A stretch of DNA of 64,000 nucleotides, from the NCBI GenBank assembly GCA_963850765.1, contig CAWKMN010000006.1, forward strand, positions 434,001 to 498,000. The letters run 5' to 3'. The notes beneath the pieces were generated by a model. It was not told where the DNA came from. It ran no database searches and saw only the letters and a program-made list of their open reading frames with translations. The position numbers were made by a program, and so were the translations under genes. This document shows positions 1-9,201 of the stretch, in pieces (position 1 is the first letter of the stretch; each line of letters starts with the position of its first letter). The stretch comes from CAWKMN01 sp963850765. Lineage in GTDB: Bacteria; Chloroflexota; Anaerolineae; Aggregatilineales; Aggregatilineaceae.

Positions 1-1
1 C

Positions 2-877
2 TACGTCGACCGGCTGCTCGATCGGGAGATCGTGTCGTATTCGATCAATGGCTCGATCATGTTTGAGGCCGTGCTCAAGCTCTACGAGCACACCCGCGAT
101 CCGCGCTACGAGCAGGAGCTTCGCTATTATCTGCGCTGGCTGCTGCGCAGCGCCCCGAAATGTCAAAACGGCTGCTTTGAGCACACCTGGACCGAAACGG
201 ACGCCAATCTGGCCGAACAGGTGTGGATCGATACGCTGTTCATGGCGGGGATTGTGCTGGCGGACAGCTTCCGGCTGTTGGGCCGCACAGACTGCAAGGC
301 CGAAGCGCTCCGGCAGTTCTCGGCACATCAGGCCTGTTTGCAGGATCCGGCCACAGGTTTCTACCGCCATTTTTATCAGGTGGACACGAACAGCTACGCG
401 GCCGGGGCGTTCTGGGGACGCGGCAACGGCTGGATGGCGGCGAGCGTGGCGGATATGCTGGCGGCGGTCGGCGTCGAGGATCCGGCCCACGCGGACATTG
501 TCGCGTCCTTCCAGCGCCAGATGAACGCCGTGCGATCCGTTCAGAAGCCGGACGGCGCGTTCCATACGATTCTGGACGACCCAGACACTTATGTGGAAAT
601 GTCCGCGACGGCGGCACTGGGATATGCGGCGCTCAAAGGCACCCGCCTGAACCTGCTCGACGGCGAATTTGACGCGGTAGGCGAACGCGCGCTGGAGGCT
701 GTCTTGTCCCATGTGGGCGAGAACGGCATTGTGAATCAGGTGTCGAGCGGCACCTCCGGGTTCATCCCCTATGAGCAGTACAACCATATCCCCATCGCCC
801 CGCGCCTCTACGGGCAGGCGTTGGCGATTCTGCTGATGACGGAATATCTCACTATCAAACAGCCCAGCACATTATGA
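2..877 (+). CDS. Glycoside hydrolase family 88/105-like (unsaturated uronyl/rhamnogalacturonyl hydrolase), 5' partial
   Basis: The reading frame is open to the first base of the window, so the N-terminus is missing. The visible part is about 292 residues against 360-390 for a complete family member. Family hallmarks of the (alpha/alpha)6 barrel are visible: EQVWIDTLFMA, where the Asp corresponds to the catalytic Asp region of YteR-type enzymes, then FWGRGNGW and EMSATAALGYA. In this family the enzyme hydrates and removes unsaturated uronic acids from oligosaccharides left by polysaccharide lyases; the exact substrate cannot be read here. No signal peptide can be judged because the start is outside. 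The stop codon overlaps the convergent oxidoreductase gene by 6 bp. Confidence 0.85.
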   Translation, partial: YVDRLLDREIVSYSINGSIMFEAVLKLYEHTRDPRYEQELRYYLRWLLRSAPKCQNGCFEHTWTETDANLAEQVWIDTLFMAGIVLADSFRLLGRTDCKAEALRQFSAHQACLQDPATGFYRHFYQVDTNSYAAGAFWGRGNGWMAASVADMLAAVGVEDPAHADIVASFQRQMNAVRSVQKPDGAFHTILDDPDTYVEMSATAALGYAALKGTRLNLLDGEFDAVGERALEAVLSHVGENGIVNQVSSGTSGFIPYEQYNHIPIAPRLYGQALAILLMTEYLTIKQPSTL

Positions 878-889
878 TGTGGGCTGTTT
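857..889. terminator. Bidirectional hairpin terminator inside the convergent 3' ends
   Basis: AAACAGCCCA at 857-866 pairs with TGGGCTGTTT at 880-889. The A tract on one side becomes a T tract on either strand, so it can act in both directions. The two genes that converge here overlap inside the loop, so both stop codons lie within the hairpin. Confidence 0.75.
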
Positions 890-2200
890 CTCCGGCAGAT
901 CAAACAGATCGCTGATCCGCACCGGCCGCCGCGTTTCCATCGACAGGTTGGCGGCGATCCCGGTCAGGATGGACGCGGCCCCGTCGATATGCGAGGCGGC
1001 ACGGTGGAAGGGATCGGGCGGCGGCACGGGCGCAAACAACTGTGCCAGCAAGACCGGATCGGCCCCGCCATGTCCTCCTTCGCTCGCCGGAATGGGAACC
1101 TCGTAACCCTCACCGAACATCGGGAACACCTTCAGAGTAGAACGCTTAAACGCGCCCGTGCTGGCGGTGAGATCCGGTTCGGGCAGACCGGGCTGGCCTT
1201 TCAGCCAGGCGGTAGTCTCCTGCACGTCGAGCTCGGCGCGGCCCTTGGTGCCGTTGATCGCCACGCGCAGCCCCTCCCAGGGTGAGTAGGCGATCAGGCA
1301 GTACGACAGGATCACGCCGTTCTGATAGCGCGCGGTCACGGCCATCGTGTCCTCAATCGTGATCGGCTCGCCGAAGACGTTCCGATCGCGGATATAGCCG
1401 TCTTCGGCTTCCGCGTCGAGATACAACTCGCGCAGTTGATCGTCCGCGTCCAGAAACAGCGCGAACGGGTCCTTTTGGGCGGCCGGCTCGCCGGTATAAC
1501 GCGCATAAGAGTAAGTCTCGCCGCGCGCTTCCGCATTCGCCCGGCCGTAGAACTTGAGATCCCCAAACGCGAACACGTCGGTCGGATACGAGTCGATCCA
1601 CCAGTTGACCAGATCAAAGTGGTGCGTCGCCTTATGGACCATCAGCCCGCCGGAATTGTGCTTCTCGCGATGCCAGCGTCGGAAATAATCGGCCCCGTGG
1701 CGCGTATCGAGCATCCACGAAAAATCGATGCTCAACGGCCGGCCGATCGTCCCTTGCATGACGACCTCGCGCAGGCGGGTATACGCCGGGGCATAACGGT
1801 AGTTAAACGCCACGCGCAGCGATTTGCCGGTGCGCTGGATCGTATCAAAGATCGAGCGGGCTTTCTCCACGTCGATCGTCATGGGTTTTTCGGTGATGGC
1901 GTTGCAGCCCAGTTCCATCGCCCGGCTGATATACAGATGGTGCGTCGCGTCGATGGACGTCACGATGACGGTATCCGGCTGTGTGTCGGCGATCATCTGG
2001 TCAAACTGCGAGGCGTGATAGGTCGGGCAGGGTGCATAATCGAATTCGTCCACCAGCCGCCGGTTATACCAGTCCATGCGCGTCTGGTTGAGATCGCACA
2101 GCCCGACCAGCGCGCACGAGTCGCGATACGTGCCCGTTATTGCTTTGATATACATGCCGGCGCGCGATCCCGTGCCGACCACGACATATTTGTGTGTCAT
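872..2200 (-). CDS. Gfo/Idh/MocA family NAD(P)-dependent oxidoreductase
   Basis: The protein has 442 residues. The frame stays open to 2434, but the ATG at 2200 is chosen because GAGGGGG lies just upstream and the Rossmann strand begins at once (KYVVVGTGSRAGMY). The family EKP motif (NAITEKPMTID) carries the conserved Lys, and the C-terminal part has the usual alpha/beta dimer domain with DTRHGADYFRRWH and HKATHHFDLVNWW, which holds the likely catalytic His and Asp. These enzymes oxidise or reduce sugars, inositols or their derivatives with NAD(P). Position beside a GH88/105 gene suggests a sugar substrate (inference). Downstream overlap is convergent, so the two genes are not co-transcribed. 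Confidence 0.88.
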   Translation of the reverse strand: MTHKYVVVGTGSRAGMYIKAITGTYRDSCALVGLCDLNQTRMDWYNRRLVDEFDYAPCPTYHASQFDQMIADTQPDTVIVTSIDATHHLYISRAMELGCNAITEKPMTIDVEKARSIFDTIQRTGKSLRVAFNYRYAPAYTRLREVVMQGTIGRPLSIDFSWMLDTRHGADYFRRWHREKHNSGGLMVHKATHHFDLVNWWIDSYPTDVFAFGDLKFYGRANAEARGETYSYARYTGEPAAQKDPFALFLDADDQLRELYLDAEAEDGYIRDRNVFGEPITIEDTMAVTARYQNGVILSYCLIAYSPWEGLRVAINGTKGRAELDVQETTAWLKGQPGLPEPDLTASTGAFKRSTLKVFPMFGEGYEVPIPASEGGHGGADPVLLAQLFAPVPPPDPFHRAASHIDGAASILTGIAANLSMETRRPVRISDLFDLPEKQPTS

Positions 2201-2272
2201 ATCCCCCTCGTTTCTGTTGTGACCAGGGGATTTTTTACCACACTTTTGGCCGAAGCGCGACCCGGCTTGCTG

Positions 2273-2371
2273 GCCCCTCCCTAAATCCCTCCCCACGGAG
2301 TGGAGAGGGACTTGGCCGCGGGCGTTTTCCCTGCTCCACCCCATGGGCAGACACAGGGGTCCACCCCTACT
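2273..2371. repeat. Dispersed hairpin repeat (family A core plus family D fragment)
   Basis: Contains the core ccctccctaaatccctcccc followed by a complementary ggagaggga arm at 2273-2315, then a fragment like the family D repeats (gggcagacacaggggtccac). The same cores recur in most intergenic gaps of the window. Confidence 0.7.
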
Positions 2372-2439
2372 TTCTCTTTCCTTCCATAACCTCTGCGTGC
2401 TCTGCGCCTCTGCGGTTCGCCCTTTTTCTGACAACGGGG

Positions 2440-4263
2440 TTATTCCGACAGGCTGACGAACTGCCGCGCGTGCAGTTGGCGGTAGATACCATCGTGCACC
2501 ATTAATTCCTGGTGGGTGCCGCGTTCGACAATCCGGCCGTCGTCCACCACCGCGATCAGATCGGCGTTTTCGATGGTGGTCAGGCGGTGGGCGATCACGA
2601 TCGCGGTGCGGCCGTGCAGCAGGCGCTCCAGTGCATCCTGAATCAGAGTCTCTGTCACCATGTCCACACTGGACGTCGCCTCGTCCAGAATCAGGATGCG
2701 CGGGTCCGCGAGCACCGCGCGGGCGATGGAGATCAACTGGCGCTGGCCCACCGAGAGATTCGCCGCGTCTTCCAGAATCACGGCGTTGTACCCATCGGGC
2801 AGCGTGCTGATGAAATCGTGGATGTTCGCCAGCCGCGCCGCCTCTTCGACCGCGGCCGCATCCGCCTGCGGGTTGCCATAGCGGATGTTGTCGGCCACCG
2901 TGCCCGCGAACAAAAATGGATCCTGCGGCACGATCGCCATCTGCTCGCGCAGCGATTGCTGCGTCACGCTGCGCACATCCCGCCCGTCGATCCGCACCGC
3001 GCCATCCGTCACGTCATAAAAGCGCGCGACAAGGTTGGCGATCGACGTTTTGCCCGCGCCGGTCGGACCCACCAGCGCCACGGTCTGCCCCGGCTCGATC
3101 GCCAGATTGATATGGTCCAGCACCGGCACGCCATCGCGGTAGGCGAACGAGACGTCGCAAAGGTCCACGCGCCCGGCGATGAGCGGCATCGGGATCGCAT
3201 CCTCCCGATCCGCGACCGACGGCGGCGTATCAAGCAGTTCCAACACGCGCTCGCCGCCCGCCATAGCCGCCTGCATCGTCGTGTAAAGCTGGCTGAGCTC
3301 CTGAATCGGCTGGAAAAAACGCGTGACATAGGCCAGGAATGCGACGACCACGCCTACTGTCAGATCGTCACTGTTCACCAGCAGCCCGCCCGACCACAAC
3401 ACGATCCCGGTAGCCAGCATGCCCAGAAATTCGACCGACGGCAGGAACACGAACGAAAGCCGCATCGCGCTGACGATCGCATCACGGTTGGCGCGGTTCA
3501 CTTCGTCGAAGCGCTCGAGCGACGTTTCTTCCTGCGCAAACGCCTGGATCACGCGCATCCCCGATAAATTCTCGGCCAGATCCCCAATCACCGCCGCGAT
3601 CCGCGCGCGCGTCCGCCGGTACGCGACCTTCGCGCGCCGCGCAAAGATCATGGTCGCCAGCACCATCAGCGGGAGCACGCTAAAGGTGAGCAGCGCCAGC
3701 TCGGGACTCATCGAGACCATGACGCCGACAATCCCCACCAGCAGCAGCGTATCCCCGATCAGCATGACCAGCCCTTCAGACAGCAGTTGGTTGATCACGG
3801 ACACGTCGCTGATGACGGTTGAGATCGTGACGCCGACGATGTGCGTATCGTGATAGCCCAGCGACAACCGCTGCAAATGGCGGAACAGCGCGGCGCGCAG
3901 ATCGACCAGCACCCGCTGTCCCACCCACGCCAGCATATAACGCTGCACGGCGGACGAACCATAGAGCCCAATCAGCGCGGCACACATGATGAGCACCAGC
4001 CGGTTCAGGCCGCTGCCATCACCCCGGCGGATCGGCCCGTCGATGGCCTCTTTCATCAGATAGGGTACGACCAGCGTAAGCGCCGATGAGACGAACATCC
4101 CCACAAACGCAACGGCCATCCGCTGCCAGTAGGGGCGCACAAAAGCCAGCAGGCGCTGTACCACGTGCGGGTTAAAACTCTTCCCTTCAACCGGGTCGCC
4201 AAACCCTTCGATCGCGCTGCGCGGCCCGCCGACGTTAGCGCCGCCGCCAATGGAAAATGACAT
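2440..4263 (-). CDS. ABC exporter half-transporter, subunit with the catalytic Walker B
   Basis: 607 residues with an N-terminal six-helix exporter domain followed by a nucleotide-binding domain. Walker A is GPTGAGKTS, Walker B ends in LILDEATSSVD with the catalytic Glu, and the switch His is present (VIAHRLTT). The signature is LSVGQ rather than LSGGQ. The partner half lies 144 bp upstream on the same strand and has the opposite set of defects, which is the pattern of heterodimeric exporters such as TM287/288, LmrCD and BmrCD. The likely role is drug, lipid or peptide efflux; the substrate is unknown. The start ATG gives a short 40-residue N-terminal tail. Confidence 0.9.
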   Translation of the reverse strand: MSFSIGGGANVGGPRSAIEGFGDPVEGKSFNPHVVQRLLAFVRPYWQRMAVAFVGMFVSSALTLVVPYLMKEAIDGPIRRGDGSGLNRLVLIMCAALIGLYGSSAVQRYMLAWVGQRVLVDLRAALFRHLQRLSLGYHDTHIVGVTISTVISDVSVINQLLSEGLVMLIGDTLLLVGIVGVMVSMSPELALLTFSVLPLMVLATMIFARRAKVAYRRTRARIAAVIGDLAENLSGMRVIQAFAQEETSLERFDEVNRANRDAIVSAMRLSFVFLPSVEFLGMLATGIVLWSGGLLVNSDDLTVGVVVAFLAYVTRFFQPIQELSQLYTTMQAAMAGGERVLELLDTPPSVADREDAIPMPLIAGRVDLCDVSFAYRDGVPVLDHINLAIEPGQTVALVGPTGAGKTSIANLVARFYDVTDGAVRIDGRDVRSVTQQSLREQMAIVPQDPFLFAGTVADNIRYGNPQADAAAVEEAARLANIHDFISTLPDGYNAVILEDAANLSVGQRQLISIARAVLADPRILILDEATSSVDMVTETLIQDALERLLHGRTAIVIAHRLTTIENADLIAVVDDGRIVERGTHQELMVHDGIYRQLHARQFVSLSE

Positions 4264-4303
4264 GTGAAATCCTTACCCGACGTGTGTGATATACCTCAAA
4301 CAG

Positions 4304-4407
4304 AGCGTTCAGCGTTCAGCTTTCAGCTAAAAACAAGAACTCAAAGCGTCCGGCCGGTCTGAGCTTCGGCTTTTGGCTGATCACTGATAGCTGACGGCTG
4401 ACCGCTC
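4304..4407. repeat. CAGC-rich dispersed repeat between exporter genes
   Basis: The 144-bp gap between the two exporter genes holds short repeated units of the type GTTCAGC/TTTCAGCT (4304-4328) and a roughly complementary segment rich in GCTGA/TGATAGCTGACGGCTGA (4375-4403). It could fold back on itself. It does not resemble the other repeat families in the window. Confidence 0.5.
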
Positions 4408-6144
4408 CTAATGCAACTGCCGGTTATAAATTTCCGCGTACAGACTGGATTGTTGCAGCAGTTCCTCGTGCGACCCGCTGGCTGCCAGCCGGCCGCGATC
4501 CAGCACCAGCACCTGATCCGCCATGCGCACCGTGCTGAGCCGCTGCGCGATCACAAACGATGTCCGGCCGTGCATCAGGTGCTCAAGCGCCTGCTGGATC
4601 AGACGCTCGGTTTCGGTATCCACGCTCGACGTGGCATCATCCAGCAGCAGGATTCGCGGGTCTTTGAGCAGCGCGCGCGCAATTGCCACCCGCTGCTTTT
4701 GCCCGCCGGACAGGGTGATACCCCGCTCCCCGACTTTCGTTTCGTAGCCTTCGGGCATGTGCAGGATAAACTCGTGCGCCTGCGCCGCGCGCGCCGCCGC
4801 GATCACATCCTCCTCACGGGCATCCGGCAGGCCAAACGCGATATTCTCGCGGAGGGTGGCGGCAAACAGCGTGGTATCCTGCAAGACGATCCCGATCTGG
4901 TCGCGCAGCGAATTGAGCGTCACCCGGCGAATGTCGAGCCCATCGATCGTGATGCGGCCCGCGTCGGGATCGTAAAAACGCGGGATCAGGTTGATCACGG
5001 TCGATTTGCCGCTGCCGGTCGTGCCGAGCAGCGCGATCACCTGCCCCGGCTGCGCTTCGAAGCTCAGATCGCTCAGCACCGAGCGCCGCCCCAGGTAGGC
5101 GAAGGACACGTTCTCGAAACGGACATGGCCCTGCACCGGCGGCAGTTCGATCGCGTCCAGCGCTTCTTCCACCTCCGACTTGCTGTCCAGGATCTCAAAG
5201 ATACGCTCGCCGGCGGAAGCGGCCATCGCCACGGCCGGAATGATCACGCCCAGGCGGCGCACGGGCTGCGTGAGTTGGCCCAGATACGCCGTGAAAGCGA
5301 CCAGCTCGCCCAGGGTCAACTCGTCGCGCATGACCAACCGCCCGCCGTACCACACGATCAGGATCGTGCTGACGCCCGCGATGCCGTCGATGAGCGGGAC
5401 ATACAGCGCATCGGCCCGGATCGAGCGTGCCGACAGGGCAAACCAGTGATTATTCTGCACTTCAAATTTCGCCACCTCGGCGTCTTCCTGCGCGAACGCC
5501 TTGACGACGCGCGTCCCACGCAGATTTTGCTCCAGCACCGTCGTCAGGACGGCAAGCTGCTGTTGAATTTGCAGCGACAGCGGGCGATAGACGCTCCCGA
5601 AGCGATAGCCCGTGTAGGCCAGCAGCGGCATCGTCGCCAGGGAGAGCACAGTCAGGCGGGGGTTGATCAGCGCCAGCGCGACGAAGGTTACGGCCAGCAG
5701 CGTGATCGCCTGGAAGATGCGCAGCACGGCCCGCCCGGTCAGAAACCGGATGCGCTCGACGTCCTGAATCGAGCGGGAGAGCAGTTGGCCGGTCTGTGCG
5801 TGATCGTGATACGAAAAGGACAGACTCGTCAGCCGGCCATGGATGGCGTTGCGCAGGTCATACGCCACGTTCTGCGATGCGACTTCCGACCAGACTCCCA
5901 GCAGGTAGCCCAGCACCCCGTTGATCACCGTCAATCCGAGCAGACCCATCACGCCCCAGCCGAGCACGCCGGTGCGCCCCGCCGCGATCCCCTCATCCAC
6001 GATCCGGCCGATCACCTGCGGCACGACCGCCGCCAGCAAGTTGCTGCCCAGGGCTGCCAGATAGGCCACGGTTACGATGCGCCGATAAGGACGCAGAAAC
6101 CCGAAACAACGCAGCAGAATTCGGGCAGTCTGTGATTTTGTCAT
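4408..6144 (-). CDS. ABC exporter half-transporter, subunit with the degenerate ATP site
   Basis: About 578 residues from the ATG at 6144, chosen because GGAA lies 10 bases upstream; the frame extends to 6171. The layout is a six-helix exporter domain followed by a nucleotide-binding domain. Walker A is GTTGSGKST and the signature is a canonical LSGGQ, but Walker B reads LLLDDATSSVD (Asp in place of the catalytic Glu) and the switch residue is Gln (VIAQRLST) instead of His. These changes make one of the two composite ATP sites non-hydrolytic. Together with the neighbouring LSVGQ subunit this forms a classic asymmetric exporter. The gene is upstream of its partner and probably co-transcribed with it. 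Confidence 0.9.
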   Translation of the reverse strand: MTKSQTARILLRCFGFLRPYRRIVTVAYLAALGSNLLAAVVPQVIGRIVDEGIAAGRTGVLGWGVMGLLGLTVINGVLGYLLGVWSEVASQNVAYDLRNAIHGRLTSLSFSYHDHAQTGQLLSRSIQDVERIRFLTGRAVLRIFQAITLLAVTFVALALINPRLTVLSLATMPLLAYTGYRFGSVYRPLSLQIQQQLAVLTTVLEQNLRGTRVVKAFAQEDAEVAKFEVQNNHWFALSARSIRADALYVPLIDGIAGVSTILIVWYGGRLVMRDELTLGELVAFTAYLGQLTQPVRRLGVIIPAVAMAASAGERIFEILDSKSEVEEALDAIELPPVQGHVRFENVSFAYLGRRSVLSDLSFEAQPGQVIALLGTTGSGKSTVINLIPRFYDPDAGRITIDGLDIRRVTLNSLRDQIGIVLQDTTLFAATLRENIAFGLPDAREEDVIAAARAAQAHEFILHMPEGYETKVGERGITLSGGQKQRVAIARALLKDPRILLLDDATSSVDTETERLIQQALEHLMHGRTSFVIAQRLSTVRMADQVLVLDRGRLAASGSHEELLQQSSLYAEIYNRQLH

Positions 6145-6619
6145 AAAATCTGATTCCATCAGTCTATACACGATCGGGGCGCCAAATGCGATGGTGTCCC
6201 CACTTGCGTCATCGGAGGGGAGCTATTATACCCGTCTTCCGGCCAAAAGCAGGCTGAGTTGCCGGAAGGGGTGCATATCACAGAAGTTGATGTAGGGGAG
6301 CACCCCGTGTGCTCCCAGTCGCGCAGCGCGACACGCGGCAGCGCCGCGCCGGGCGGACACGGCGGTCCGCCCCTACAACACCTGTCGTGAATCAACTGAC
6401 ATGCACCCGCCGGAAGGGGCAAACCCTGTGCAGTCCGTTCTATCTCTTGTCGATCGAGTTTTCTCAGTTTCGGCCTAGTACCAATGTCTTATAGAGGATT
6501 ACGAAACTTTCTCAGATATTTTTAGTCGGTATAGTTGAAATCGTCAGCCGCCGCCTGATCAGAAGCCCAAGGTGGATCGTGCTGTCCCGAACAAGCCATG
6601 AATTCAGAGAGGAAGACAG
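6145..6619. other. Intergenic region with a family D repeat
   Basis: No convincing gene is seen. The middle (6291-6379) is a family D repeat: gtaggggagcaccccgtgtgctccc followed by a second hairpin gggcggacacggcggtccgccccta. A very similar pair of hairpins occurs at 46720-46817. The last 140 bases are AT-richer and should hold the promoter of the following plus-strand gene; TATAGAG near 6494 is a weak -10 candidate. Confidence 0.6.
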
Positions 6620-7084
6620 ATGCCGCCAACCAAACTCACCTCTAGCAAACGTTTCGCAGTACGAGTCTCTCTGGTGACAGGCAGCACGCTGGCCGTCATC
6701 ATCGGCGCGCAAAGTCTGGCTTCTCTAGACAAGAAAACCGCCAACGTACCTGACATCTCCGCGCCGGTGGTCGTCGATCCGTCGCTGCTGCCGTCGGACA
6801 CGTCGTCCCTGGAGAATCGTTCGCTGATCGCGACGCCCACCTCAAACACGCCGGGCATCACCGTCCATGCGGCCCCCGTCATCACCATTCTGCGCCATCC
6901 CGGCCAGAGCGGCGGTACAACGTCCGCCCAACCGAGTGTGAGCAGCATCAAACCGCCCGATCCGGTCCAGCTTGCTGCGCCTGAGCCCATTGTCGTACAG
7001 GCACCGGGTCAGGTGATTCAAGTCGCCGGATCCGCGCCCGCCGCCGCCGCTCCCTCGCGGCCCACCACGAGGTCCTCACGATGA
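6620..7084 (+). CDS. Hypothetical membrane-anchored Pro/Ala-rich protein
   Basis: 154 residues that I do not recognise. A basic N-terminus (SSKRFAVR) is followed by one hydrophobic stretch at about residues 15-32, which could be a signal anchor, then a low-complexity Pro/Ser/Val/Ala tail that probably lies outside the membrane. A GAGAGGAAG ribosome-binding site sits upstream of the ATG. The stop overlaps the start of apbE (ATGA), so the two are translationally coupled, and a role in the same redox group is likely. It has no flavinylation-type motif (SGAT/SGAS). Confidence 0.65.
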   Translation: MPPTKLTSSKRFAVRVSLVTGSTLAVIIGAQSLASLDKKTANVPDISAPVVVDPSLLPSDTSSLENRSLIATPTSNTPGITVHAAPVITILRHPGQSGGTTSAQPSVSSIKPPDPVQLAAPEPIVVQAPGQVIQVAGSAPAAAAPSRPTTRSSR

Positions 7085-8034
7085 TTCGGATGTATACCAT
7101 TTCATTTCCGGCGATGGGCAGTACCTTTCGTGCCTGGCTGCAAACATCCCACGACGGCCTGGCGATCCTGCGGCAGGTGCCCGCCTGGGTGGAGGAGATC
7201 GAGGCGGTGCTGTCGCGCTTCCGTCCTGAAAGCGAACTGAGCCGTCTCAACACACACAATGGCAAATGGGTTAAGATCAGCGACACCCTGCTCCAGGCTG
7301 TGATCACGGCTCGTCGCGTGGCCGAACTGACGGATGGCCTCTGCACTCCCCTGGTGCTGCGGGCCCTGCTGGAAGCCGGCTACCGTGAAAGCTTCGCCGA
7401 TATGGATCGCGACCAGCATGTCGCGCCGGACGATGAGCCGTTCCCGGCTGCCGTGTACGATTGGCGCACGATCACCGTCTGGACCCGGCAGAGCGCGATC
7501 CGGCTGCTCCCCCACGCCCAACTCGATCTGGGAGGGACGGGCAAGGGTTGGACGGCTGCCCAAATCGTGCGCCACCTGTCGGCTCACGGCCCCTGCCTGG
7601 TTGATGCGGGCGGTGATATCGTGGCGCGCGGCAAACCCTTGGGAAAGCCCGGCTGGGAGGTCAATGTGGCCGAGCCGGGCGCGTCCGACGACCAGCCGCC
7701 CCTGACGACGATCACGCTGGCGAATGCGGCGGTAGCCACGAGCGGCACCGACTACCGGCGCTGGACCGTCAATGGGAAACCGCAGCATCACCTGATCGAT
7801 CCGCGCACCGGCGGTCCTGCCGTGACCGATGTCGTATCCGCGACCGTTATTCACACCGACGCAACGCTGGCCGAAGGATTTGCCAAAGCGCTGGTCATCT
7901 TAGGCAGCCAGGAAGGGCTTCCCTGGCTCGTGCGCCAGCCGCAAAGCGCCGCGCTGCTCGTGCGCAGCGATGGGGCGGTCCTCGCCACGCCGGATTTTCA
8001 GGCTCACATGCTTACACCCGCCATTATTCCGTAA
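7081..8034 (+). CDS. apbE: FAD:protein FMN transferase (ApbE family)
   Basis: 317 residues. ApbE-family enzymes cut FAD and attach FMN through a phosphoester bond to Ser/Thr of target proteins outside the cytoplasm, using Mg2+. Recognisable pieces are FPAMGST near the N-terminus, the LSRFRPESELSRLN segment, DLGGTGKGW, LVDAGGDIVARG, the SGTDYRRW segment and HHLIDPRTGGPA followed by TDATLAEGFAKAL, where the metal-binding Asp/Thr lie. No signal peptide or lipobox is evident at the chosen start, so export is uncertain. It follows the anchored protein with a 4-base ATGA overlap and precedes an SH3b protein by 17 bp. Confidence 0.92.
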   Translation: MIRMYTISFPAMGSTFRAWLQTSHDGLAILRQVPAWVEEIEAVLSRFRPESELSRLNTHNGKWVKISDTLLQAVITARRVAELTDGLCTPLVLRALLEAGYRESFADMDRDQHVAPDDEPFPAAVYDWRTITVWTRQSAIRLLPHAQLDLGGTGKGWTAAQIVRHLSAHGPCLVDAGGDIVARGKPLGKPGWEVNVAEPGASDDQPPLTTITLANAAVATSGTDYRRWTVNGKPQHHLIDPRTGGPAVTDVVSATVIHTDATLAEGFAKALVILGSQEGLPWLVRQPQSAALLVRSDGAVLATPDFQAHMLTPAIIP

Positions 8035-8051
8035 CACCAGGAGAAGAGAAG

Positions 8052-9182
8052 ATGAAAAAGCGGTATACAGCCCTGTTCGTGTTGCTGGTGGTCAGCCTGC
8101 TGTTCGGGCGGACCTCCTTCGCCCAGGATGGCGGTAACGCCATGGCCCTCAATGACGCCACGCCCGGCGTGGACATCGTGATCACGCCCGCGCCTGGCAC
8201 CACTGGCGCGATTGCCCTCGAACTGGCTCAGGCTTCGGTCCGGGTCGTCGATACGAGCGGCGCGGTGATCTTCCAGATGGCGGATCCGCGCGTTCACAAA
8301 CTCGAGCTGCGGCTGGCTCCCAACGCCGGCCCCTATACGCTGACGGCCGAGCGCCTGCCCGGTGTCGCCGAAGCGTATATCCAGATCGGGTCCCAGGCCG
8401 ACCTGTCCGAAGCGGGCGAAACCCTGCTGGTCTCCGATGGGCTGGAGCCGCTGGGAGTCCAGCAGTCGGTCGATATGCCGCTCACGGCGGCCGCGCCGTC
8501 CCACATTACTGGTTTCACCATCCCGGCGGGTCAGGCCGGCACCATGAAGGTCTCGTTTCCCGGTGCGCCGGTCGCGGCTCAGGTGGTCGATGAGACGGGA
8601 TTAGTCGTCGCCATGCTGTCCGGCAGCGGCTTTGATGGCCTGAGTCTCGTGCTGGACAGCGGCACCTATCAACTTACCCTGCTGAATACCGATCCGGCCC
8701 GCGAAACGCTCGCCAATATGGAGATTCTGCCCGCGCTGCCAACCAGTCTGGACGGCCTGATCCCCTCTATGGCGACACAGCCGGCGGTCGCCTGTGCAAT
8801 CACGGTCGATGCCGCATCGGTAAATCTGCGCAGCGGCCCTGGAACCGGCTACAGCGTGCTGGACTATGGCTTCCGCAACGACCAGTTCCAGGTGGGCGGC
8901 ATGAGCTTCGATGGATCGTGGGTGGTGGTCGCCACGCTCGACGGTGGATCGGCCTGGATGTCGCGCAATACCGGCGCCCTCAGCGAGAACTGTTCCGCCC
9001 TGACCGTCTACGATATCCCCTATCGTGAAGCCCCGGAGCCGCAGGTGGTCGTGGTGCAGCAGCCGCCCACCTTTGTGGTCTCCACAACGGCGAGTTCGGC
9101 TGGAGTGAGCATAGCTTCGTCAAGCGGCGATGATGATCACGAAGACGAGCATGAGGACGAACACGAGGATGACGACGATTAG
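8052..9182 (+). CDS. Secreted SH3b-domain protein with acidic/His C-terminal tail
   Basis: 376 residues with a clear signal peptide (MKKRYTALFVLLVVSLLFG, predicted cleavage after TSFAQ). Residues 30-240 form a beta-rich region without a family I recognise. A bacterial SH3 domain follows at about 255-320 (ITVDAASVNLRSGPGTGY ... WVVVATLDGGSAWM). The protein ends in a low-complexity run of Asp, Glu and His at about 357-376 that could bind metal cations. It lies in the apbE group, so an extracellular or wall-associated role next to a flavin/haem electron-transfer chain is a reasonable inference. A terminator follows it. Confidence 0.75.
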   Translation: MKKRYTALFVLLVVSLLFGRTSFAQDGGNAMALNDATPGVDIVITPAPGTTGAIALELAQASVRVVDTSGAVIFQMADPRVHKLELRLAPNAGPYTLTAERLPGVAEAYIQIGSQADLSEAGETLLVSDGLEPLGVQQSVDMPLTAAAPSHITGFTIPAGQAGTMKVSFPGAPVAAQVVDETGLVVAMLSGSGFDGLSLVLDSGTYQLTLLNTDPARETLANMEILPALPTSLDGLIPSMATQPAVACAITVDAASVNLRSGPGTGYSVLDYGFRNDQFQVGGMSFDGSWVVVATLDGGSAWMSRNTGALSENCSALTVYDIPYREAPEPQVVVVQQPPTFVVSTTASSAGVSIASSSGDDDHEDEHEDEHEDDDD

Positions 9183-9201
9183 CGCCCGATAGAACCCTTC
9201 A

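Noticed and set aside
2512..3567. Long frames antisense to the ABC exporter and many similar ones across the window
   Set aside because: In GC-rich DNA antisense frames stay open by codon bias; they have His/Arg-rich composition and no homology pattern.
6159..6422. Short minus-strand open frame in the exporter upstream region
   Set aside because: It overlaps a hairpin repeat, has no ribosome-binding site and no recognisable domain.
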